Source: Defluviicoccus sp.
Lineage (GTDB): Bacteria > Pseudomonadota > Alphaproteobacteria > MPNO01
Assembly (NCBI GenBank): GCA_028820505.1
Contig: JAPPIT010000102.1
Span: forward strand, 23,829 to 87,828
Reading direction: 5' to 3'
DNA length: 64,000 nucleotides
Each line of letters begins with the position of its first letter. Position 1 is the first letter of the stretch. The notes beneath the pieces are model-generated. The model was not told the DNA's origin. It saw only the letters and a program-made list of their open reading frames with translations, and did not search any database. This document shows, in pieces, positions 56,547-64,000 of the stretch. The position numbers were made by a program, and so were the translations under genes.

Positions 56547-58928
56547 TCACCCCCGCCCGGCGGCGATCGCGTCGAGGATCCTCCCGGGGGTGAACGGCAT
56601 CGCGGTGACGCTGGCGCCGAAGGGCGAGAGCGCGTCGTTGATCGCGTTCATCGTCACCGCCGGCGCGCCGCAGGTGCCGGCCTCGCCCGCCCCCTTGGCG
56701 CCGAGCTCGGACGAGCCGGTCATCGAGACCACGTGGGCGCACTCGATGTCGCAGAGCTCGTTCGACTGCGGCACCAGATAGTCCGCCATGGTCCCGTTCA
56801 GGAGCTGGCCCGCATCGTCGTAGACGCAGTGCTCCCAGAGCGCGCCGCCGAGCCCCTGCACGATGCCGCCGCGGATCTGCTCGTCCACCATCTGCGGGTT
56901 GATGACCGTGCCGCAATCCTCGACGCACCAGTGGTTCAGCAGCGTCAGGAACCCGGTCTCCGCGTCGATCTCGACATAGGCGCCCTGCACCCCGTTGGTG
57001 AAGGCGAACGGATAGTCCTTGGGCACGTAGTGGCGGGTCGCGACCAGCTCGGCCTGGAAATCCTGCGGCAGGGTGTCGGGGCGGAAATAGCAGATGCGGC
57101 CGATCTCATCGAGGCCGATGCGCTCCGTCCCGGTGTCGCGGTCGACCACGACGCCGTTCCGGATGTCGAGGCTGTCGGACTCGGCCTGCAGCATGACGCC
57201 GGCCACGTCGAGGATCTGCGCCCTGAGCGCCTTCCCCGACTGGGCGATCGCCTCGCCGCCGATCCCGGCCGCGCGCGACGCCCAGGTGCCGCCGCCATAG
57301 GGCGTGTGCTCGGTATCGCCCGAGATCACCCTGACCCGTTCTATGGGAACCCCCATCGCGGTCGCCGCGACCTGGGCGGCGACGGTCTCCATGCCCTGGC
57401 CCTGCTCGGTGGCGCCGGTCGAGACGAAGACGTTGCCGCGCGCATCGAGGCGGATCGTCGCCCCGTCCTGGGCCGAGATGCGGGCGCCGCCGATGCCGTA
57501 GAACATCGCCGACGGGTTGGTGACCTCGATGAAGCTCGCGAGCCCGATCCCGCGCCAGACCCCGTCGCCGCGCAGCCGGTCGCGCTCGGCGCAAAGCGCG
57601 TCGTAGTCCATCATCTCCAGGATCTTCTTCAGGCTCTCCTGGTGGGAGAGCTTCTCGAAGTTCATCCCCTGGGCCGACTTCTTGGGATACGCGTCGTCGG
57701 CATGCACGTTGATCCGGCGCACCTCGGCCGGGTCCATGCCGACCGCCCGCGCACCCGAATCGACCAGCCCCTCGGTCACCGCGCACATGATCGGATGCCC
57801 GACCGCGCGGTACTGGCACATCATGTTCTTGTTCATGAACACCACGCGGGCGCGCGCCCGGTAATTGTCGAACGCGTAGGGCCCGCCGATCATGTTGACG
57901 ATCTGGTTGGCCTCGATGGCGCTGGTCCTGGGATACATCGAATACGGGCCGACGCCGGTCAGGTCGTCGATCTCCATCGCCAGGATGCGCCCGTCCCTGG
58001 CCATCGCGATCTTCGCGTCGATGCGGTGGTCGCGGGCGTGAATGTCGGAGAGGAACGATTCCAGCCGGTCGGCGACGAACTTGACCGGCCGCTTGAGCGC
58101 GATCGCGAGCCCCACCGTCGCCATCTCGTCGGCATAGGTGTGGACCTTGATCCCGAACGAGCCGCCGACATCCCTGGCGACCACCCGCACCCGGTGCTCC
58201 TCGAGCCCGAAATGGAGCGCGAAGATGCCCTGCATCATGTGCGGCGACTGGGTCGAGTGGTGGACCGTCAGGTTGCGGGTCGACGGGTCGAAATCGGCGA
58301 CCAGGCCGCGCGGTTCCAGCGTCACGCCGGTATGGCGGCCGAAATGGTAGGTCTCCTCGACCACCGCGTCGGCCTCTTCGCAGGCGGCATCGACGTCGCC
58401 CGCCGCGTACTCCCGCTGCCAGGCGAGGTTGTCGCCGAGCTCGGCATGGATGACCGGCGTTTCGGGATCGAGCGCGGTCTCCATGTCGGTCGCCGCGGGA
58501 AGTTCTTCCCATTCGATCCCGACCAGCTCGGCCGCGTCCTCGGCCTGCTCCCGCCGTTCGGCGACGACGGCGACCACCGCCTCGCCCTGCCAGCGCGCGA
58601 CGTCGACGGGAAGCGCGTGCTGGGGCGCCGACTTGAGCCCTTCGAGATGGGTCAGCACGCCCACCCACGGATCGTGGATGCGCGCGAGGTCCTCGCCCGT
58701 CACCACCGCCACCACGCCGGGCGCGGCGGCCGCCGCTTCGGTGTCGATGGAGACGATCCGGGCATGGGCGTGCGGGCTTCGCACGAAGGCGGCATGCACC
58801 ATCCGCGGCAGCACGATGTCGTCGACGAACGTGCCCCGCCCGTGCGTCAGGCGCCGCGCGTCGGGCCGCGGCACGCTGCGGCCGATATAGGAGTTGGGGC
58901 GGTCGAGAATCCAGCGGTCTTCGGTCAT
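56547..58928 (-). CDS. Molybdenum hydroxylase large subunit, xanthine dehydrogenase/CoxL family
   Basis: A 793-residue large subunit. VHAAFVRSPHAHARIVSID is the hammerhead start; RDVGGSFGIKVHTYADE lies in the first Mo domain, NMMCQYRAVGHPIMCAVTEGLVD is the active-site loop, STGATEQGQGMETVAAQVAA and GAKGAGEAGTCGAPAVTMNAINDA (with the catalytic Glu) belong to the second. The loop CQYRAVGHP is not the CO dehydrogenase type. It overlaps the upstream cupin gene by 4 nt and lies near a TRAP transporter, but no FeS or FAD subunit genes are beside it. The start is ATG 58928, well inside the track ORF. Confidence 0.92.
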   Translation of the reverse strand: MTEDRWILDRPNSYIGRSVPRPDARRLTHGRGTFVDDIVLPRMVHAAFVRSPHAHARIVSIDTEAAAAAPGVVAVVTGEDLARIHDPWVGVLTHLEGLKSAPQHALPVDVARWQGEAVVAVVAERREQAEDAAELVGIEWEELPAATDMETALDPETPVIHAELGDNLAWQREYAAGDVDAACEEADAVVEETYHFGRHTGVTLEPRGLVADFDPSTRNLTVHHSTQSPHMMQGIFALHFGLEEHRVRVVARDVGGSFGIKVHTYADEMATVGLAIALKRPVKFVADRLESFLSDIHARDHRIDAKIAMARDGRILAMEIDDLTGVGPYSMYPRTSAIEANQIVNMIGGPYAFDNYRARARVVFMNKNMMCQYRAVGHPIMCAVTEGLVDSGARAVGMDPAEVRRINVHADDAYPKKSAQGMNFEKLSHQESLKKILEMMDYDALCAERDRLRGDGVWRGIGLASFIEVTNPSAMFYGIGGARISAQDGATIRLDARGNVFVSTGATEQGQGMETVAAQVAATAMGVPIERVRVISGDTEHTPYGGGTWASRAAGIGGEAIAQSGKALRAQILDVAGVMLQAESDSLDIRNGVVVDRDTGTERIGLDEIGRICYFRPDTLPQDFQAELVATRHYVPKDYPFAFTNGVQGAYVEIDAETGFLTLLNHWCVEDCGTVINPQMVDEQIRGGIVQGLGGALWEHCVYDDAGQLLNGTMADYLVPQSNELCDIECAHVVSMTGSSELGAKGAGEAGTCGAPAVTMNAINDALSPFGASVTAMPFTPGRILDAIAAGRG

Positions 58929-59509
58929 GGCCGGGCCGCCGGCGGATCGAAGTGGAACACGCCCTGGATCGCCTCCAGCACTTTCTCGCCGTGGGCGTCC
59001 TCGATCTGGCGCGCGATCGAATCGGGCATCGAGACGTCGTCGCGGTCCTCGCCGAGCCCGGTGATCACGGTGAGCTGCACCGCGTCGATGTCGCCGACAT
59101 TGTGGAAACCGCGATAGACGCCGGGCGGACAGGAGAACGTGTCCCACTTGCCGAGCCGCGCCCGGTGCTCGACCGGTTCGCCGACGTAATACTCGATCTC
59201 GCCCTGGAGGACGATGAAGGTCTCGAAGGTGGTGTTGTGCGAGTGCAGGCACGGGCCCTGGCCCGGCGGCATGATCGAGACGAACATGGTCGACCCGGCG
59301 GCGCCGAAGATCGGCGCGTCGTTGCCGAACGGGTTCTTGGTGTCGTCGTCGAGGATCACCGGCATCAGCTTGCGGGCGAAGATGATGTCCATGGCATCCT
59401 GCCCGACCCAGCCGATCTCGCCCGCGGTCGACATCGGCTTGAGGTCCTCGAACCGGCCGATCCGGCTGTCGAACTCCTCCTTGCTCGGGGTATAGATCGA
59501 AGTCGCCAT
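58925..59509 (-). CDS. Cupin-domain protein
   Basis: A 194-residue single-domain cupin. The first cupin motif is GQGPCLHSHNTTFETFIVLQGEIEYYVG (HxH plus Glu and the G-x5-G loop), and the second is YRGFHNVGDID with the conserved His. The metal is unknown. The start ATG has GGAGGAGGGAG upstream; the track ORF runs too far upstream. The stop overlaps the molybdenum hydroxylase by 4 nt. Cupins next to such hydroxylases may act as dioxygenases or isomerases of the same substrate, but this is inference. Confidence 0.88.
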   Translation of the reverse strand: MATSIYTPSKEEFDSRIGRFEDLKPMSTAGEIGWVGQDAMDIIFARKLMPVILDDDTKNPFGNDAPIFGAAGSTMFVSIMPPGQGPCLHSHNTTFETFIVLQGEIEYYVGEPVEHRARLGKWDTFSCPPGVYRGFHNVGDIDAVQLTVITGLGEDRDDVSMPDSIARQIEDAHGEKVLEAIQGVFHFDPPAARP

Positions 59510-59578
59510 CTCCCTCCTCCATCTGTCTGCACCGGTTTCCCCTATCATGGCGCGTGGGCGGCCGCTGGGGGAAGAAAT

Positions 59579-59607
59579 TTGTGCGGTCGAACGCATCCCT
59601 CTAGTGT
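59579..59607 (+). promoter_or_regulatory. Possible sigma70-type promoter of the TRAP permease genes
   Basis: TTGTGC and TAGTGT are separated by 17 nt, with the -10 ending 10 nt upstream of the small permease ATG. Both boxes are moderate matches. Confidence 0.28.
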
Positions 59608-59617
59608 GTCCCGCGCA

Positions 59618-60148
59618 ATGGTGAGCGATCCGGACATGGCGGCGCCCCCGGGCAGGCAGGACTTCGTCACGCGCGCGACGGAGACGCTGAGCACGATCTC
59701 GGCGTTCTGGATCCTGCTTCTCGCCGCGATCTTCCTCTACGACATCGTCGGCCGCGAGCTGTTCGACACGCCGTTCCTCGGCACGCACGAGATCGTCGGC
59801 AACTCGATCGTCGGCATCCTGTTCCTCGAACTGCCGTCGACCATCAAGCGCGGCGCGATGCTGCGCACCACTATCGTCTATTACGCGGTCAGCAGAATTT
59901 CGCAGCGGACGATCGACTGCGCCTCCTACCTGCTCGGCGTCGCGCTCTTCCTCGCCATCATCTTCGGCGGCTGGCACGCGACGATCGTGAGCTGGGAGCT
60001 GCTGGAGATCGAGGGCGCCGGCGCGTTCGAGGTGCCGATCTACCCGGTCCGCACGCTGATCATCCTGTTCAGCGCGATCTGCGCGCTGATCTATCTGCAG
60101 CTGTTCTACGTCACGGTCACCGGGAAGGCGGAAGCGGAACGCGGCTGA
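59618..60148 (+). CDS. dctQ: TRAP transporter small permease (DctQ)
   Basis: A 176-residue four-helix membrane protein of the TRAP small subunit family: TLSTISAFWILLLAAIFLYDIVGRELFDTPFLGTHEIVGNSIVGILFLELPSTIKRG with the conserved glycine-charged loop (YDIVGRELF...THEIV), then helices ASYLLGVALFLAIIFGGWHATI and PVRTLIILFSAICALIYLQLF. Start at 59618 or 59636. The large permease begins 24 nt downstream. Together with DctM and the DctP at 62684 it forms a complete importer for an organic acid. Confidence 0.9.
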   Translation: MVSDPDMAAPPGRQDFVTRATETLSTISAFWILLLAAIFLYDIVGRELFDTPFLGTHEIVGNSIVGILFLELPSTIKRGAMLRTTIVYYAVSRISQRTIDCASYLLGVALFLAIIFGGWHATIVSWELLEIEGAGAFEVPIYPVRTLIILFSAICALIYLQLFYVTVTGKAEAERG

Positions 60149-60172
60149 GCGCGCGGTCCGGGGGAGAGTGTC

Positions 60173-61474
60173 TTGGAGCCCGAAGTCGTCCTCGTCGTCA
60201 TCCTGGTCGCGCTGATCGGCCTCGTCGTCGCCGGGCTCCATATCGGCATCGTGCTCGGGATGGTCTCGCTCGGCGGCACCTACCTGCTGTTCGACGACCT
60301 CGGCATCGCCATGGAGCTCGCCAACCAGGCGGCCTACGCGGTGCTGCGCAACTCGGTCTTCGCCGCCATCCCGCTCTTCGTGCTGATGGGCGAGTTCATG
60401 TCGAGATCCGGCATGGCGGGGGATCTGTACAAGATCTGCAACTATTTCCTGCGCGCCCTGCCGGGCAGGCTCGCGGTGGCGACCGTGTTCGGCAACGCCG
60501 TGTTCTCGGCCGTCACCGGGGTCAGCATCGCGTCCGCGATGGCGTTCTCGCGCATCTCGTATCCGGAAATGCGGCGCTTCGGCTACAACCGGTCCTACGC
60601 GCTGGGCGCGATCGCCGGATCGTCCAGCCTCGGCATGCTGATCCCGCCCAGCGTGCTGCTGATCGTCTGGGGCATCGTGATCGAGGAGTCGATCGGCAAG
60701 CTGTTCCTCGCGGGCTTCATTCCCGGCGTGATCCTCGCCGCGCTGATGGGGCTCTACTGCGCGGGCTACGCGAAGCTCAGACCCGAGGCGGCGCCCAGCA
60801 TGGAGGCGCTGGACGACGAACCGCCCAGGGCGGCGGAGATCGTCAGCGGGCTCGGCGTGATCGTGCTGATCCTGCTGGTCCTGGGCGGGTTGTTCGCCGG
60901 GCTCTTCACCCCGTCGGAGTCGGCCGCCGTCGGTTGCGGCGGGGCGCTGCTGTTTTCCGCGATAAAGAAGCTCGGATGGCGCGACTATCGCGAGGCGATC
61001 ATCGATTCGGGCAAGACCATCGCGCCCATCCTGTTCCTTCTGATGACCGCGTCGATGTACGCCAAGTTCCTGGCGCTGGGCGGCATCATCGGGGTGATCC
61101 AGGACACCATCGACGGGCTCGGGCTCGGCCCGTTCGGCGTCACCGTCCTGATGATCCTGATCTGGCTCGCCATGGGAACGCTGATCGATTCGATCTCGAT
61201 CATCCTGCTCACCGTGCCGATCTTCTGGCCGCTCGCCGAGGCCGGCGGCTGGAACACCTACGCATTCGCGATCTTCGGGATCCTCGCCATCGAGGCCGGG
61301 CTCCTGACGCCGCCCTTCGGCCTCCTGGTCTACACCGTCAAGGGGGCGGTGCCCGACCCGTCGGTCACGCTGAAGGAGATCTTCGGCGGCTCGATCCCCT
61401 ACTGGATCCTGATGCTCATCGTCATGGTGGTGATCTGGATCTGGCCGGTGACCGCGACCTTCCTGACCCGATAG
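60173..61474 (+). CDS. dctM: TRAP transporter large permease (DctM)
   Basis: A 433-residue, roughly 12-helix DctM protein. Typical parts are VVAGLHIGIVLGMVSLGGTYLLFDDLG, AAIPLFVLMGEFMSRSGMAGDLY, AVFSAVTGVSIASAMAFSRISYPEM, AGSSSLGMLIPPSVLLIVWGIVIEE and GLLTPPFGLLVYTVKGAV. It starts with TTG at 60173, with GGGGGAGAG just upstream. It works with the small permease and DctP to import solutes using an ion gradient. A repeat element ends the operon 15 nt after the stop. Confidence 0.92.
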   Translation: MEPEVVLVVILVALIGLVVAGLHIGIVLGMVSLGGTYLLFDDLGIAMELANQAAYAVLRNSVFAAIPLFVLMGEFMSRSGMAGDLYKICNYFLRALPGRLAVATVFGNAVFSAVTGVSIASAMAFSRISYPEMRRFGYNRSYALGAIAGSSSLGMLIPPSVLLIVWGIVIEESIGKLFLAGFIPGVILAALMGLYCAGYAKLRPEAAPSMEALDDEPPRAAEIVSGLGVIVLILLVLGGLFAGLFTPSESAAVGCGGALLFSAIKKLGWRDYREAIIDSGKTIAPILFLLMTASMYAKFLALGGIIGVIQDTIDGLGLGPFGVTVLMILIWLAMGTLIDSISIILLTVPIFWPLAEAGGWNTYAFAIFGILAIEAGLLTPPFGLLVYTVKGAVPDPSVTLKEIFGGSIPYWILMLIVMVVIWIWPVTATFLTR

Positions 61475-61488
61475 CCGCGCGGCCCTTT

Positions 61489-61589
61489 CGTCATTTCGAC
61501 CGGAGCCGTGCGAAGCACGGCGCAGCGGAGAAATCTTCCGCCCCCTTGGCGCGAGATTTCTCCGCTCGCTCCGCTCGGTCGAAATGACG
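61489..61589. repeat. CGTCATTTCGAC inverted-repeat element, copy 3
   Basis: A 101-bp element with the same 12-bp terminal inverted repeat and internal CGGAGAAATCTTCC / GCGAGATTTCTCCGC arms as copies 1 and 2. It lies between the convergent dctM and Gfo/Idh genes, with only 14 nt on either side, again at a place suited to transcription end. Confidence 0.93.
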
Positions 61590-61603
61590 ATTGGCGGCCC
61601 GCC

Positions 61604-62599
61604 CTACCCCACCGCCTCGGTCCGCCCGGACTCGGTCGATCTCACGATCGCTTCGAGGATCTCGACATTGTGGACCTTCTGCGCGTCGGTGAACTTGTAC
61701 GCCGCGCCGTCCTCGACCGCGGCGGCCCAGGCTTCGAGATTGGCGCGCACCTGGTCGATGGGCTCGAAGGTCCGCGACCAGATCTCCTCGTCCTGCCCCC
61801 GCCAGGTGACGAGCGCGGGATCGGGGTCCTGGATGTGGGCGGTCTCGGTATGCTCGACCCAGCCCTCGTCGCCGAACAGCGTTATGCGCTGGTAGTAGGG
61901 CGTCGGGCCGATATTGCACATATAGCCGGTGGCGCCCGAGGCGAAGTCGAACTGGACCGAGAGCGTCGCGTCGGACGGCCGGTCCTCGCGGTGCCGCCTG
62001 AGCGTCGCGTTGAGCCGGGCGACCGGCCCGGCGATGCTTTGCAGGTAATCGGTCATGTGGACGCCGACCGCGGTCATCAGCCCCGCCGGCGCCTGAACCG
62101 GGTCCTGACGCCAGGCCGCCGTCGCGGCCCCGGCCACCAGGCTGTACGACCAGTTGACCTCGAGATGGCGCAGCGTCCCGATCTCGCCGTCGTCGACCAT
62201 GCGCTTGACTTCGATCATCGCCGGCTCGTAGCGCCGCTCATGGCCGATGCCGAGCAGGATGCCGCGCGCGGCGCACGCCTCCATCATGCGGCGGGCCGAG
62301 GCGCCGTTGAGCGCCAGCGGCTTTTCACAGAAGATCTTCTTGCCCGCCCCGGCGGCGGCGACCACCTGCTCCTCGTGCAGCCCGTGCGGGGTGGTGAGGA
62401 TCACCGCGTCGACAGACGAATCTCCCAGCACTTCGTCGTAGCTGCCGGTGAGCGAAAGTCCCGACCGCTCCGCGAATTCTCCCAAGTGGTCGAAGGTCAC
62501 ATCCATGCCCCGCACGACCTCGATCCGCTCGCTCCCCTGAAGCGAGCTCCAGATCCGCTGGCCCCACCAGCCGAGGCCGACGACCGCCGCCCTTATCAT
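61604..62599 (-). CDS. Gfo/Idh/MocA family oxidoreductase
   Basis: A 331-residue NAD(P)-dependent dehydrogenase. The N-terminal Rossmann motif is AAVVGLGWWGQRI and the catalytic EKP motif appears in IFCEKPLALNGASARR; the C-terminal beta domain has MTAVGVHMTDYLQS. Members oxidise or reduce cyclic sugar-like alcohols, inositols or related compounds. Start at ATG 62599 with GGGGAGCGCAGC upstream. It lies 84 nt downstream of DctP on the same strand, so both could be expressed together, implying that the TRAP ligand may be a polyol or sugar acid. Confidence 0.9.
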   Translation of the reverse strand: MIRAAVVGLGWWGQRIWSSLQGSERIEVVRGMDVTFDHLGEFAERSGLSLTGSYDEVLGDSSVDAVILTTPHGLHEEQVVAAAGAGKKIFCEKPLALNGASARRMMEACAARGILLGIGHERRYEPAMIEVKRMVDDGEIGTLRHLEVNWSYSLVAGAATAAWRQDPVQAPAGLMTAVGVHMTDYLQSIAGPVARLNATLRRHREDRPSDATLSVQFDFASGATGYMCNIGPTPYYQRITLFGDEGWVEHTETAHIQDPDPALVTWRGQDEEIWSRTFEPIDQVRANLEAWAAAVEDGAAYKFTDAQKVHNVEILEAIVRSTESGRTEAVG

Positions 62600-62683
62600 G
62601 CTGCGCTCCCCGGTTTGTCTGCGTACGAACGCGGCCGTCCCCGCCGCGCGGGCGGGGACGGTTGGACTACGTCGCAAGCCGCC

Positions 62684-63766
62684 CTAGTCGAGATCGTACT
62701 TGTGCGGCAGCTTGATGCCCGCGGCTTCGGCGTTCTTGAGATACGCCTTCATCAGCGCGGTGCCGGGCAGGCCCTGGCCGTCGAACTTCTTGGCGTTCTG
62801 CTTCGGCCAGTCGCCGAGCGCCGCGGCCATCTTGGCGCGCTCCTCGAACGGCAGGTACTGGATCGTGCTGCCGGTCTCCTTGAGCTTCTTGAGCGAGGCA
62901 TCGAAGCGCTTCGAGGACTCCTCGGCCGACTTGTCCATCCAGATCTCGGACTCCTCGTCGATGATCTTCCGCACCGCAGGCGGCAACTCGTTGTAGCTGT
63001 CGAGGTTCATCGTCATCTGGTAGAGCGACGTGGACCCCCAGCCGACCACGGTGAAGACCTTGGCGGGCTCGTTGAGCTTGAAGCCGAGCCAGGCGGTCGG
63101 GAAGATCACCAGCCCCTCGTAGACCCCCGACTGGAGCGAGTTGTAGGCCTCGTTCAGGCTGGTCTGGACGGCGGTCGCCCCGGACAGCTTGAGCCACGGC
63201 AGGTTGGGGCCGGCGCCCGCGATCTTGTGGCCCTTGAGGTCGGCCATCTTGGACCATTTGAACTTGGTGCCGAGCCCGTAGGACGAGAACGTGCCGGCGC
63301 CGAGCCACTTCTGGTTAAACTTGTGCAGCGACTCGGTCCATTTCGGGAACTGCTTGTAGGTCTTCCGCGTGATCTTGTCCTGCAGCACGGGGTCGTCGGT
63401 GACGAAGGGCACGAAATAGTGGAACGCGAAATGCACCGCCTTGGTGGGCTCGAAGCAGGCGCACCAGAGGCCGATGTCGAACACCCCCTTCTCGACCGAT
63501 TCGAGCACGTCGAACGGCCCGGCGACGGTGCCGCCATAGGCCTCGATGAAGCGGATCTTGTGCTCGGTCTCCTTCTCCACCCGCGCCTTGACCGTGGGCA
63601 CGAAGTACTTGTTGGCCATGAAGATCGGCTCGAGCGGCTTCATCGCCTGGCCGGCGCCGATCCTGAGCGTGAACGATTTCGCGTCGACCGAAGCCGGCAG
63701 CGCGGCGGCAAGCCCGAGCGCGGCCAGGCCGAACGCAAGCGGTTTCACATTTTTACCCAGTGACAT
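62684..63766 (-). CDS. dctP: TRAP transporter substrate-binding protein (DctP)
   Basis: A 360-residue DctP-type periplasmic binding protein. Residues 1-28 (MSLGKNVKPLAFGLAALGLAAALPASVDA) form a signal peptide. The mature part includes GQAMKPLEPIFMANKYFVPTVKARVEKETEHKIRFIEAYGGTVAGPFDVLESVEKGVFDIGLW, the entrance strand with a likely ligand carboxylate Arg region, and the conserved LPPAVRKIIDEESEIWM helix. It is on the opposite strand to dctQM, separated by Gfo/Idh. Start chosen at ATG 63766; the track extension is an artefact. Confidence 0.92.
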   Translation of the reverse strand: MSLGKNVKPLAFGLAALGLAAALPASVDAKSFTLRIGAGQAMKPLEPIFMANKYFVPTVKARVEKETEHKIRFIEAYGGTVAGPFDVLESVEKGVFDIGLWCACFEPTKAVHFAFHYFVPFVTDDPVLQDKITRKTYKQFPKWTESLHKFNQKWLGAGTFSSYGLGTKFKWSKMADLKGHKIAGAGPNLPWLKLSGATAVQTSLNEAYNSLQSGVYEGLVIFPTAWLGFKLNEPAKVFTVVGWGSTSLYQMTMNLDSYNELPPAVRKIIDEESEIWMDKSAEESSKRFDASLKKLKETGSTIQYLPFEERAKMAAALGDWPKQNAKKFDGQGLPGTALMKAYLKNAEAAGIKLPHKYDLD

Positions 63767-63947
63767 GCTGTTCTTCTCCCTGTAGCGGACGCACCTCGCG
63801 ACCTGCGGGGGCGGATACACGAGAGAGCCCGCAGCCGCAAGTATCCCGGGCCGATAGGGAGTCGACGCTTTGCGTGGCGTTTCGGAAGCGTTTTCGTGAA
63901 CCGCCGGACCGACGCAGGGTCCTTCCGGCCGAGCCATTTCCACACTT

Positions 63948-63979
63948 CGTCATGCCCGGACTTGTTCCGGGCATCCACG
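63948..63979. repeat. CGTCATGCCCGGA...TCCGGGCATCCACG palindrome
   Basis: CGTC-ATGCCCGGA-CTTGT-TCCGGGCAT-CCACG: a 9-bp perfect stem (63952-63960 and 63966-63974) with a 5-nt loop and outer CGT/ACG. It has the same CGTCAT...CATCCACG frame as the 9.8-kb palindromes, so it belongs to one family. Only its end of an intergenic gap is in the window. Confidence 0.8.
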
Positions 63980-64000
63980 TCTTGCGGCATCGCGGTGCGG

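Noticed and set aside
55554-59117. 1187-residue plus-strand ORF
   Set aside because: It lies antisense to the GT4, Mo-hydroxylase and cupin genes, is dominated by Arg, Gly, Asp, His and Val, and shows no domain. It is a GC-driven shadow.
1-64000. CRISPR array, prophage, integrase or transposase gene
   Set aside because: No regularly spaced direct repeats and no phage, recombinase or transposase frames were seen in any part of the window.

Overview
The window is GC-rich and densely packed with genes, many of them joined by 4-nt ATGA or GTGA overlaps. The gene set points to an alphaproteobacterium, probably Rhodospirillales-like and free-living. Supporting features are a chorismate mutase-HisC-TyrC operon, metX-metW, a DUF2125 protein, COQ7-type ubiquinone hydroxylation, both TRAP and TTT solute transporters, and CGTCAT...CATCCACG intergenic palindromes. 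The assignment comes from gene content and memory, not from a phylogeny.

Layout. 1-6.7 kb: the truncated 5' part of a molybdenum hydroxylase large subunit, msrA, a vapBC pair with a clear operator palindrome, a tandem hotdog-thioesterase/MBL-hydrolase operon, a divergent amidohydrolase-P450 pair, and a solo HicB. 6.9-11.6 kb: a BisC-like molybdoenzyme coupled to a flavodoxin-fold oxidoreductase, a palindrome cluster, and a YqaA-DsbB-COQ7 operon. 11.7-19.5 kb: tRNA-Leu(CAA), an FAD monooxygenase, a DUF433/DUF5615 toxin-antitoxin-like pair, an LLM oxidoreductase, a second molybdenum hydroxylase large subunit with a coupled EamA exporter, a short J-domain protein and a small membrane protein. 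19.5-30.6 kb: a peripheral catabolism zone with amidohydrolases, Rieske oxygenase alpha/beta subunits, an alpha/beta hydrolase, a second LLM oxidoreductase, an M20-amidase pair with damaged active-site or core regions, a universal stress protein and a small exported protein.

30.6-38.9 kb: a CoA-thioester module (NDP-forming acyl-CoA ligase, acyl-CoA dehydrogenase, HCHL-like hydratase) followed by a TTT transporter (TctC plus a fused TctA-TctB) and an FAH-family hydrolase. This layout suggests uptake, activation and oxidation of an unknown carboxylic acid. 39-49.4 kb: an MFS transporter, ChaC, two tandem EamA paralogues, DUF2125, the aromatic amino-acid operon, metXW and a methyltransferase. 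49.6-56.5 kb: gloB and then a surface-glycan island (GT25, GalE, GT2, FkbM, GT2-like, GT4), visibly AT-richer between about 52.4 and 55.2 kb. 56.5-63.8 kb: a third molybdenum hydroxylase large subunit with a cupin, a TRAP transporter (DctQ, DctM and a separated DctP) and a Gfo/Idh dehydrogenase.

Repeats. Three copies of a roughly 100-bp inverted-repeat element (CGTCATTTCGAC...GTCGAAATGACG) lie between genes near 19.5, 21.1 and 61.5 kb. A second palindrome family (CGTCAT-stem-CATCCACG) occurs near 9.8 kb and at the right edge. No rRNA, CRISPR array, prophage or transposase gene was seen. No stretch longer than 300 bases lacks a gene.
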